From Vitellaria paradoxa (lineage: Eukaryota; Streptophyta; Magnoliopsida; Ericales; Sapotaceae), in the NCBI GenBank assembly GCA_019916065.1, contig CM034242.1, positions 45,506,626-45,570,625 on the forward strand: a stretch of DNA of 64,000 bases, written 5' to 3'. Positions 10,920 through 21,400 of the stretch are shown here, piece after piece; position 1 is the stretch's first letter, and the number at the start of each line of letters is the position of its first letter. Both the position numbers and the translations under genes were made by a program. The notes beneath the pieces were generated by a model, which was given only the letters and a program-made list of their open reading frames with translations, made no database searches and was not told the origin of the DNA.

Positions 10920-12719
10920 ATGTCAGCCACAAAAAGTGACACCATTGAACCTTCCTCCTCTAACACAAAAGACCCGATTGAGAGACTTAATAATTTTGAT
11001 TTAAGACTACAAGCCTTATCTCAAGATTTAAATGATAGTCTAGCATGTATTACCCGTCATCATGATGCAAATAAAGCTCAATTTAATTTAGTCACTGCAT
11101 CGGTAAGTAATTTAAATTCAATGTGTGGTCAATTAACTCAACGTCAATCTGCCCTCGAACAACAAACTCATGCAATGAATCAAAAAATGGATTTGCTTTT
11201 AAAATATTTGGGTAAACATGAGATAGGTGAATATGTTGATGAAACTGCTAGAAAACTCTTTGGGTCAACACACACTGGGGGTTCAAGTCCATCTGAGGGT
11301 TCACATCAATTTGATGAATTCACAAATGGTTTGCATGATAATCTGGGTAACATGAACTTGGGTAGTAATTCAATTGCTCAACCTCATACAAGGTTTTCTG
11401 ATATAGGAGGTTCTCAGTTCAACCTAGTTGATCAGTTTCAACCTGCCAATATTAACTTTCCAGTAGATTATCAACCCCCAAGGCAAAACCATCCACCAAA
11501 TCAGGTGAGAGAGGATATCGCTCCTCAGCGATACCAGCCTAGGGTTAATGGTAATTGGGGTAGAGATCAGGATAGGCAAGTTAGACAACCTCCAAGAGAT
11601 ATCACAACAAAAGTCAAGATTAGTGCTCCTGAATTTGATGGTAGAATGGATCCTAATGTTTTCTCTGATTGGTTAGTTGCTATTGAGGAATATTTTGATT
11701 GGTATGAAATGATTGATAGTGAACGTATTAGGTTTGCAAAAATGAAATTAACCAATTCAGCTAAAATGTACTGGCAAAATGTGTTGCAAGACATAATTCA
11801 TATGGATGAACCACCTATCACCCAATGGGCAGTTATGAAAGTCAAGTTGCAAGAAAAGTACATTCCTCTATCATATAAGTGTCAGTTGTTCTCCAACATG
11901 ATTAATTTAAAACAAATGACTCTTAGTGTAGCTGAATATTCTGCCAAATTTGAGGAAGCTAGGCTTAGGTGTAGTGAGTTCCATGCTGAGGATCAATTTG
12001 CTACCCGCACCCGATTTGTTAATGGTCTTAGGTTTGACATTCAAAAGATGGTTAAATTGCATGCACTACACACTGTAGATGATGCATATCAAAAAGCCCT
12101 AGAAGTTGAGAAATTCAATAGACCTTCCTCTTTTGCACAAACAGGTCAGCCTAAGTCACAGTCCATGTCATCACATGGTAATGTTAAGCCTAATAACGTT
12201 AGGAGCAAGGAGTCTAGTGTGTGTAACTCTCTTCCAGTTGCTTCTCATATTGAGTCTAAGGCCAGTAATCCTTCGATTGTCTGTCATAAGTGTCATCAAA
12301 ATGGTCATATTGCATCTCGTTGTCCCCAACGTGCTTTGGCATTAGATGTTGAACAGAGTAGTGTAGAAATTGAGGAAGACCAAATTGTTGATCCTTTAGA
12401 ATATTCCGGTGATGAAGATGGTCTTCAGGAAGATTTTGATGTTGATGAGTGTGTTGGTGTGGTTAGATGTGTGCTGTCCATGACTGTAGATAATGATAAT
12501 TGGAAGCGTACTAGTATTTTTCACACAGTCATACAAAGTGGAGATAAGAAGTGTAAGTTAGTGATTGACGGGGGTAGTTCAATGAATGTGGTTTCTAAGG
12601 ATGCTGTTAAATTGTTAAACCTAAAAGTAAAACCACATCCAAATCCTTTTAGGGTAGCTTGGGTAAATGACCATACTTTGCCTGTCACTCAATGGTATCT
12701 AGTCTCTATTCAAATGTGA
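10920..12719 (+). pseudogene. Chromovirus gag and start of protease
   Basis: A 599-codon open frame. Residues 1-100 are helical and Gln/Asn-rich. Around residue 240-380 lies the capsid-like retrotransposon gag domain (VFSDWLVAIEEYFDWYEM, then MKLTNSAKMYWQN). A CCHC zinc knuckle CHKCHQNGHIASRC lies at about residues 455-468. The aspartic protease active site is the LVIDGGSSMNVV segment near residue 547-558 (D-G-G rather than the commoner D-T/S-G). The frame ends in a TGA at 12717-12719, but the same frame continues immediately with protease-like sequence. The TGA therefore looks like a nonsense mutation inside a gag-pol polyprotein. Confidence 0.88.
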
Positions 12720-15700
12720 GATTATAAGGATGAAATCTATTGTGATGTGCTACCCATCGATGTTGCCCATATACTCTTAGGTCGCCCTTGGCTTTATGAT
12801 CTTAATGCTACCAATTTTGGCAAGGATAATATCTATTCATTTAAGTATAAGGGTAAGAACATTATTTCGAGACCTACTAAGCCAAAAAGTTACAATGGTA
12901 AACATGACATCCCTAAACTTCCTGAACGAAATTTGCATATTTTAAAATGTAAGAAGTTTGAGAGAGAGGGAATGGAGACTGGTATGTGCTTAGCTTTAGT
13001 AGCAAAGGACGTTTCATCTGACTTTTCGATTACTGATTTTCCTTTGGAAGTGAAGAAATTACTAGATGATTTTATTGATATGGTGCCCAATGAATTACCA
13101 CCTTTGAGAGATATCCAGCATGCTATAGACCTAGTTCCAGGTTCTCAACTACCTAACCTTCCACATTATAGAATGAACCCTAAAGAGCGAGAGGAGTTGA
13201 ATAGGTAAGTAGAAGGACTTTTAGAGAGAGGATTTGTTAGGCATAGCCTTAGTCCTTGTGCGGTGCCAGCTTTGTTGACACCTAAGAAAGATGGATCTTA
13301 GAGAATGTGTGTGGATAGTAGAGCCATCAATAAGATCACAATCAAGTATAGATTTCCTATTCCTCGCCTTGAAGATATGTTGGATTTATTAGCTGGTTCT
13401 CTAAGATAGATTTGCGTAATGGTTATCATCAAATTCGTGTTAGGCCAGGAGATGAATGGAAAACTGCATTTAAAACATAAGATGGTTTATTTGAGTGGTT
13501 AGTTATGCCTTTTGGTTTGTCTAATGCTCCTAGTACTTTCATAAGAGTTATGACCCATGTCCTACAGCCTTTCATTGGTAAATTTTTGGTGGTCTACTTT
13601 GATGATAGACTGATCTATAGCAAATCCAAAGAAGCGCATTTAGAACATCTTTGACAGGTTTTTCTCACTCTTCGATAGGCTAAACTTTATGTTAACCTTA
13701 AGAAGTATTCTTTCATGCAACCCCAAGTACTTTTCTTAGGCTTTATTGTGTCTGCATATGGCATTTCAGCTGACCCCGAAAAGGTTAAAGTTATTAGGGA
13801 GTGGCTTGAACCAAAATCTGTCACTGAGGCTCGTAGTTTTCATGGTTTAGCTTCTTTTTATCGGAGATTTATAAGAAGATTTAGCACCATTATGGCTCCT
13901 ATCACAGAATGTTTAAAAAATGAGGAGTTTCAATGGTCTAATGCTGCTAGCCAGGCCTTCAGGGAAATCAAGGTAAAAATGACTGAGGCACCTGTTTTGA
14001 GACATCCTGATTTTACCAAAATTTTTGAGGTTGCTTGTGATGCATCAGGTGTAGGTATTGGTGGTGTCTTAAGTCAAGAAGGTCATCCTATAGCTTTCTT
14101 TAGTGAAAAACTCAATGATGCTAAAAGACGATATTCTACATATGATAAAGAGTTTTATGCTATAGTGCAAAGTCTTCACTTTTGGAGATTTTATTTATTG
14201 CCTAATGAATTTGTGTTGTTTTCTGACCACCAAGCTTTAAGGTATTTAAACTCACAAAAGAAATTGAATGCTCAACATGCTAAGTGGGTTGAATTTTTGA
14301 ATGAATATTCTTTTGTGATTAATCATTGTGCTGATATTGAAAATAAAGCTGCTGATGCACTTAGTAGATTAACTGTTACACTTCATCGTATGAGTGCTCA
14401 TGTCATTGGGTTTGATAGATTGAAGGATGAGTATTCTGCATGTCCTGACTTTGGTATTATTTATGGTGAGGTTAGTAAAGGTAACCGTCATGAGTATGTT
14501 GACTTTCTTGTTGAAAATGGTTATTTGTTTAAAGTGACTAAATTGTGTATACCTCGAACATCACTTAGGGATTTGTTAGTTTGGGAGATGCATGCAGGTG
14601 GTTTAGCTGGACATTTTGGGAGAGATAAAACTATGGCATTGGTTGAGGATAGATTCTATTGGCCTTCTCTGAAAAGGGATGTTGCTAGAATAGTTGCACA
14701 ATGTAGAACATGTTAGTTAGCTAAGGCTAAGAAACAAAACACTGGTTTATATACTCCTTTGCCTGTTCCTCATGAACCTTGGAAGGATGTTAGTATGGAT
14801 TTTGCTCTTGGATTGCCTAGAACTGTTAAAGAACATGATTCTATTTTGGTTGTAGTTGATAGGTTTTCTAAGAAGGCACATTTTATTCCATGTAACAAAA
14901 CTAATGATGTTTCACATATTGCTAAATTATTCTTTAGAGAAGTTGTTAAATTACATGGCTTGCCTTCCACCATTGTATCTGATAGGGATGAGAATTTGTT
15001 AGCTATTTTTGGAAAACTCTTTGGAAATTGTTTGGAACCACTTTGAAATTTTCATCTGCTTTTCATCCTCAAACTGATGGTCAAACTGAAGTTGTTAATC
15101 GTAGTTTGGGAGATATGCTTAGGTGTTTGGTTGGGGTAAAACAAGGTGTTTGGGATTTAATTTTGCCTACAGCTGAGTTTACTTATAACAATTCTGTTAA
15201 TCGTTCAACTGGTAAAAGTCCTTTTCAAATTGTTAATGGCTACTCACCCCGCACACCCATTGATTTTGTTCCTTTGCCACCTCATATGCGTGTGTCTGAA
15301 CCTGCAGAAAATTTTGCCAAACATATCCATGACTTACATGCTGAGATTAAGCGAAAGATTTCTCTAAATAATGAAGAGTATAAACTAGCTGCTGATGTGC
15401 ATCGTAGATCTAGGGAATTTAATGTTGGTGAATATGTCATGGTTCACATTCGTCCTGAAAGAATTCCAAAAATATTTTCAAAAAAACTTTATGCAAGAGC
15501 CATGGGCCCTTATTCTATCATTCGTAGACTGTGATCTAATGCATATCTTCTTGATTTGCCTAATGAAATGGATATTAGTCCTGTTTTCAATGTAGAGGAT
15601 TTACTACCTTACCGAGGCACTTTTGAGCCTCCTACTTTGTCTTCTAGTGTGTCTGCATGTGGAGCTAGAAAAGGTGCACCATTTATGCATTCGTTACAGT

Positions 15701-15911
15701 ATTCTAAGGAGATGGTAGACACTATCCTTGATGATGAGTTCGTGACTTCTCGAGATGGTGGTTTTCGTCGCTTCCTTGTCAAATGGCATGGTTGCCCTGA
15801 TTCTGATGCTACTTGGATATTGGAGGATGATCTTCATCAGTTGGATCTTTCATTGTTGGATTGTTATCTTTCCCACTCTTCAGAGCAGAGTTCTTTTCAA
15901 CCCAGGGAGAA
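12720..15911 (+). pseudogene. Chromovirus pol remnant: protease end, RT, RNase H, integrase, chromodomain
   Basis: Domains in order: protease C-terminus (ILLGRPWLYD, about 12777); reverse transcriptase (about 13200-13740, with [13 protein letters not shown] and [13 protein letters not shown], where the catalytic YFDD is kept); RNase H (about 14020-14370, [20 protein letters not shown] through KAADALSRL); integrase with H-C zinc finger ([13 protein letters not shown]...CRTC, about 14590-14715) and core ([27 protein letters not shown]). A C-terminal chromodomain follows (EMVDTILDDE, FLVKWHGCPDSDATWILEDD, about 15709-15850). Breaks: TAA 13206, TAG 13299, an apparent deletion near 13402 that removes part of the LWFS motif, stops near 13478, 13652 and 13676, TAG 14714, a frameshift near 15000 and TGA near 15531. 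It is not functional as it stands. Confidence 0.9.
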
Positions 15912-16209
15912 TGATGGAGATGGAGTAGGCCTAGACGAGATAGGAGGCTCAAGTCCAATAATAACTTTTATTATTATTAGTTTCTTTATTTATTCATATT
16001 TTTCTAGAATATTAATTAGTTTATTTATTTAATTGTATTTGTTTTGGATTTACCTATTAGAGTTAGAGTTTTTATTGTTGCTTATAAATAGCACCTTACG
16101 TTATTCTTTTAGACAAACTTGATGATATTGAAAACCTAATAATTTTTCTTTCAGCCTTTCTTCTTCCTTTTTCTTTAGTTTCTTGTTCCTTCGTAGCCGA
16201 GCCACGTCA
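15912..16209 (+). repeat. 3' LTR of the chromovirus
   Basis: Begins TGATGGAGATGG and ends GAGCCACGTCA. It carries the same TATA-like GCTTATAAATAGCACC as the 5' LTR and is followed by the target duplication GAAGC at 16210-16214. Confidence 0.93.
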
Positions 16210-16405
16210 GAAGCTCCCCTTGGTCCAAATTATAGCAGATTTAGATTTCACTCTACTTATCGCCTGCAAAGAGCAAAGGTAGAGGAAGCGCCACCGGTGA
16301 TGGCGGCAAAGATCCTTTGTCTGCTTATATATATATATATATATGTGAGTAAATTGCACAGAGAGAGAGAGAGACAGAGGGAGAGAGCTGGATTTACCCA
16401 ATTAA

Positions 16406-16767
16406 GGTCCTGTTTGGTATCAAGATAAACATCTAAAAATCTCTATAAATCTCTAATAACCTTTTTATATCTAATTTTTTCACTATCACTAATTTCAAAA
16501 AAATTTTAATATTTCGCTAAAAAAATAAAAAATGTGAAAATATGTTAACCGAATGTATAAATTTTTTATACAATCATATTGTTTGTGTCAAGAGTTTTCA
16601 AACGAGTATCATTGTCGTTATTTTTTATGAATTTTTTTGAATCTATGGGAATGGATTTGAAAAATCGTTCCTACGGTATATTACTTTAAAAAAAAAATGG
16701 CGCCAAAAATTAACTTCAAATTATATTTTATCTCAATTTATCTTATTTTTTTACTCCAAACGGAGCC
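16406..16767. mobile_element. Tourist-like MITE, copy 1
   Basis: The ends GGTCCTGTTTGG and CCAAACGGAGCC are imperfect inverted repeats, flanked by TAA on both sides (16403-16405 and 16768-16770). This is the 3-bp target preference of PIF/Harbinger MITEs. The interior (TTTTTATACAATCATATTGTT, then GTTTTCAAACGAGTATCATT) is shared with the element at 54025-54363, which makes this a local two-copy family. There is no coding capacity. Confidence 0.8.
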
Positions 16768-16835
16768 TAAGGAATAAATTTGATATATTAAATGATATTT
16801 TAGTCATTTTACAAATAATAAAACAATAAAAAAAA

Positions 16836-17026
16836 GGTAAAAATTGGCATTCTAGCCAGATTTTATGACTGACATCATATTTTTGGGTAAAATCCTAATA
16901 AGAAGCAAATAGAAGGGGTTTGGGGTATATATATTTCAAAATAAAAGAGTGTCCGTAGATTTGAAATGTCAAGGGATTTTATGTGTAATTACATAAATGT
17001 TTACGGGATGCAGATATAATTTACCC
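16836..17026. mobile_element. Second copy of the GGTAAATTA-type repeat, inverted
   Basis: The reverse complement begins GGGTAAATTATATCTGCATCC and contains TGTAATTACACATAAAATCCC, ACATTTCAAATCTAC and TTATTTTGAAATAT, in the same order as the repeat at 6662-6872. Its other end is more diverged. It is a noncoding dispersed repeat just upstream of the PHR-like gene. Confidence 0.5.
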
Positions 17027-17049
17027 CAAAAAAAAAAAAACAAATGTAA

Positions 17050-17220
17050 TGCAGGGCATTACGTCACTATTCACTCTCAATTTGGGACGTGAGCTGTGTG
17101 CGAGAGATCGGAATGCGAATCTTTTTCTATATTCCCGTGGTGTGTGCTTCTTTAATTCTTATCACTCTCTCCATTGCCTGCAATTCCTCAGCCGCCAGCA
17201 AGTCTCCGTCCCATTTCAAG
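17050..17220 (+). other. Probable 5' UTR exon of the PHR1-like gene
   Basis: A less AT-rich stretch ending CCATTTCAAG|GTTCGATT, which looks like a donor site. The next plausible acceptor is the TTCTTTGACAG at 18273 or the TTCTTGACAG at 18312, just before the coding start at 18436. PHR-type genes commonly have an intron in the 5' UTR. The start of transcription is not visible, so the left boundary is approximate. Confidence 0.4.
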
Positions 17221-18435
17221 GTTCGATTTTTCTTTTCTTCCTTTAATTCTTACCGCGATTCCGACGTACCCAATTGGAGTTTTTTTTAAGCTTAATCGCC
17301 TTTTTTCTTGCATATTGTGATTATTTTTACTGATTTATGACTGCTACTTTGCTTTTGGTTTATAACCCCCCTTTCTTTAATTAAAACTGGGTTGCCTTTA
17401 ATTTTGATCAAAGTCAGCTTTTTTTTTTTCTTTTTTTTTTTTTAACTATTGCATTGGGTTTGCAACTTTGTTCTTGTTCATACAGCACAGGTGTCCTGGG
17501 GTGCTTTATACGTGTCTTTGTGTTGTGATTTTGAAGCTTGGGAATGAGAATTTTGGAGGCCGGGGTTGTATGGGTTGATGGGTGGGGGTCCTACTATTGT
17601 GATTATGATTGATGGAACACTCGATGATGATTTCTAGGATTGTCGATGGTGTTTAGGATTATTAAATTTCTCTGATTGGTTTAATTTTTTTATTCTTGTA
17701 TGGCGTTCTGGGTATCTTTTGTCTTTGAATTCATGATGATCTTAGCTCTTACTGACTTTCAATTCATCTCTTTGTGTGATCATTGTTTTGTAAAACAAAT
17801 TTGTTGGTTTTGAATAAATACTTTTGACTTGAGTTTTTGTGTTGAATGGATTTGTGCTTTACAATTTATATGACTGATGAGTTGCTATAGAAAACCAATT
17901 TTGATTAATATGGTGGCTTATCCTGACACTGTACTGCCATGTTAGTGTTGAATCTTCATTTCAACTTCTTAAAGGTATACCTTCATTCAAGTAAAGCCTT
18001 TTGACCTCTCCTTTTAGCTTAGTATATCTACTTTAGTTTGTATCGCAACTTGAACCATAAAATGAACACCTTGCATGGCACGTGATGAGAACTATGATCA
18101 TTACTATAAATGTTTTAATTTTTATATTTCCAAGTAGTGCTACAGGATTCCTTTTTCCTTATCTTGAAGGTTTATGCTTCATTGTCTTTGGACGGCTTCA
18201 TTTTCATGGCTGTGTTACCAATGTTGTATCACTCTACTTTTGTTTGCACTCTATGTTGTTTTTTCTTTGACAGATGCCACAAGAAAAATCTTGATGGTGT
18301 TGTTCTTGACAGGTAGCAAGGAATGGCTCTAAAAACTATACCTGGTGTCCAGGTTTGCAGCAGTAAGCTATAAAATTGAAGATGGGTAGCTGATGCTATT
18401 TGACAGTCTCAAAATTTATACGGACAAAAATAGAT

Positions 18436-21400
18436 ATGCGCCCTGCTTTGTTTACTCAGAAAGCAGGTGAAAAGCAGTTGACTAATATGGGTGTTTCCAG
18501 AGCTGTGTCTTCATCTTTACCAGTTTTCCCTGCCCCTTTGGAGGAGAAATATCCCAAATTGCCAAATTCATTTCAGGCTTACTCGGAAAGGGAGCTAGTG
18601 ATGCATTCCATTTCCCCACGGGCAACTCCATTGGCTACTGAAAGTGAGACGGTTGGACACTTGTTCTCATCAGTTTCAGGATTTCCCGCGGATGTTCATT
18701 TCTCTTCTGTTTCACCTCAAGCAAAGAGTGCCCACAATTCTTCATTTATTTCTCAGTCATCAACTGATGGGGCATCTGTTCAATCAATCCACTCTTCTCA
18801 TTCAGGTGTACGATCTGTACAATTGATTAGTAACCCCAAAGAAAACAATGATATGCCCTGGAGTACTGATTCCATGCAAGATTTCTTTGAGTTCCCTGAA
18901 AATATACCTGTTCAGAATGGCCAGGTAGAACATAGTGATGCTGTAATGGCATCTGAAGGACATATTAAGGCAACCAAGTGGCCTGAATGGGAAGGCCAAT
19001 TAATCAACTTTGATGATGCTTTAGATTCAAATTGGAGCGACATCCTGGTTGACGTCAATGTACCAGATCCTAAACCAAAGGTTTGCTCCTCAACTTAGAA
19101 TGATAATTAATTGTGTTCAGACAAGTTAGAAACAAGTTTAGTTTTAAATTTCTACTGTTCATAGGCTGCATCTCTTGCCTGGATGCCTGTCTTACGATTG
19201 ATGCCAATGACGTCCCTCCTGAGACAAGAAATAAAAATCCAACTATGGAATCAAGATATAAAAACCATCGTATACTTTATTCCCTCTTGTTCTCTTGTAA
19301 ACTAATTTTTTGGACTAGAAAGTGCTTATAGAGTCTATTATTTATGGTTCTTAGACTTCTAATTGTCAATTTTTCTAATAGATGCAAGATTGTGTCCGTG
19401 AACGTGTTTTCGTACTTGCATGTTGGATTGGTACGCATATATTCAAATCTACAACTGTTCATTTTGTCAATATGCATATTTCTGCATTTAATATTTTCTT
19501 TTGTATTGGTGGCCTTAACACATTGATTTCTTATAAACCCAACCTCAAGAGCGATAAATCTAGTAATAAGAAGCTCAACAAGTAATGTTGGCCGATGGAG
19601 ATGGACGAGGATGTGATTTCTCTTCGGTGATAAATTTTTCAACTGATAGGAGTATCTTTGGCACTTCTCAATGTTCATAGCATCCACTGTTAGGTACCAC
19701 ACGCAATTTTTGGGGATGCTATGAACATTGCAAGATTATCTGATCTATTGGATTCTATAACATATGACATTACAGAAAAATATGTGGCAATCAAACTTGA
19801 ATATCGGATCCTACCTTGCCTAGCTTAATCTAATCACGATGCGTTGAGGACACCAACAAAATATGGTATTATAAGACCAAAACCATGAAGGAAGCATTGT
19901 TAGACGAGAAGTGGAGGTCAGTATGCCTTAAGGGGAGCTCATCCTTATGATAATTGTGGCTAGTTTGTGTGGTGGATATGGATTTCAAAAGTGGTAATTT
20001 GGTAGCATTTCATACCATAATCAAATCCTTCTGGCCCTGCCATTATGCGTTTTTGACTCTTGGTGCTTAACCCACTAAATATCGGGAATTCAACTCCCAA
20101 TCCACTAATAAAACCCACATTCTTGTGGAGTATGCACAAGATTTTGATCTCGATATCTGAACAAACATTTGTGCAAACCATAAAGATCAGGCACATATTG
20201 GAGGGTAATAAATAGATATGCCTCTTGAGAGGGAAACAATCAGCTACATGAGGCAGCTGATGTACAGAACAAAATTCCAAGATCAATCATCTTCTGCAGG
20301 TCATTGTCTTAGTCTTTCTGGTGCTTTTTAAACAGATAACTCTTACCATATCAAGCTTAATGCCAACAGAACAGTCTGGACAACTGGACCCTTATGGGAA
20401 TTGGAGCTCTTAAGAGAACTTGAGCAGTTGAGCTATTAAGTGTTGGGCTTCACTAGGAAAGATGGTTTCATTAGCAGTACTGCCAAGTCATGGGATCTCA
20501 GAGAGGCCCTGCCTTGGCCATCAACCATGTCATAGAGATGTTAAAAATTAAATTTTGTGCACAAGGGGCCATTAGCCTGGTCCTCTCTCAAAACTGTCAA
20601 AATAACTCATGATCATTAGTTACTGGAAGGGACTGATAAGCTGGGTGGAGGACATAGCTGGACTTGTGATTTCAGAGGAATGGTAGTTTTGGCATATCCT
20701 CTGATTTCCATTAGACTGTGTTAAAGCTCAGCTGGAGGCTGACAAGGATGCACTTGTAACCAAAGATTAACTTATGGTTACAGAGGGGTCATATTTCTTA
20801 CATAGCTAAGAGTGGATGCACTATTTATACTATGCTTTATCCATATATGTTCTCTGTTATCCCCTGTGCAACATAGAAGTTAGCTATGCGCTTGATGTGA
20901 TATTCAATGCACAAGGTGCTCTAATCTTGAGTTTCTTTATACATTTTCCTTCAAATCAGAAGTCTATATTATCAAGTAAGTGCACATATATACATTGTTT
21001 CAAAGCTATTCCTTAGTTGATTTATATGCTTCAGAGCCAATCTGACAATGAAAATACAGCTACTATATATATGGGGCAATGATTTTTAATGCTGATAAAT
21101 AGTTGTGTAGATATATTCTGATAGGCAATCATCAACTTCTTATTGGGAATTGTGAAATAGCCAAACATTCTTTTAGACAATCATTCTTTTATTTATAAAA
21201 ATATAAATGCATTCATTTTCCTTTATGTCCCTGTGCTAATTGTGAATTATCCCAACATTTCTAGAATTTGTTTTTTCCTGTGAACTACTAATTTCTTTGT
21301 TCTCCATGATTCTTATTTTACTTGAAACTTTAAACGGCATGCCAGGTGATAGAACCATCTGTAGATGTTCCTGTGCACCAGCCCCAAGTTCATCTTCATC

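Larger units (their letters stand above)
9760..16209 (+). mobile_element. Ty3/gypsy chromovirus LTR retrotransposon (degenerate)
   Basis: A full-length, 6.45-kb element bounded by the 5-bp target duplication GAAGC (9755-9759 and 16210-16214). LTRs of 299 and 298 bp start TGATGGAG and end ACGTCA. A primer binding site resembling the initiator tRNA-Met type (TGGTATCAAAG, 10062-10072) follows the 5' LTR, and a purine tract (CCCAGGGAGAA) precedes the 3' LTR. The order gag, protease, reverse transcriptase, RNase H, integrase, chromodomain places it among plant chromoviruses. My hand comparison of the LTRs finds about 20 substitutions and one indel in 298 bp, so it is not a very recent insertion. 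Several stops and frameshifts in pol make it non-autonomous. It is inserted just beside the SDR pseudogene. Confidence 0.95.

Noticed and set aside
18400..18435. N-terminal extension of the PHR1-like protein upstream of MRPALF
   Set aside because: The extension would need a non-ATG start; the first ATG in frame at 18436 gives the start seen in related proteins.
20692..20699. GCATATCC, a match to the P1BS site (GNATATNC), in the PHR1-like intron
   Set aside because: A palindromic 8-mer with two free bases is expected about once per 4 kb, so one intronic match is not evidence of autoregulation.
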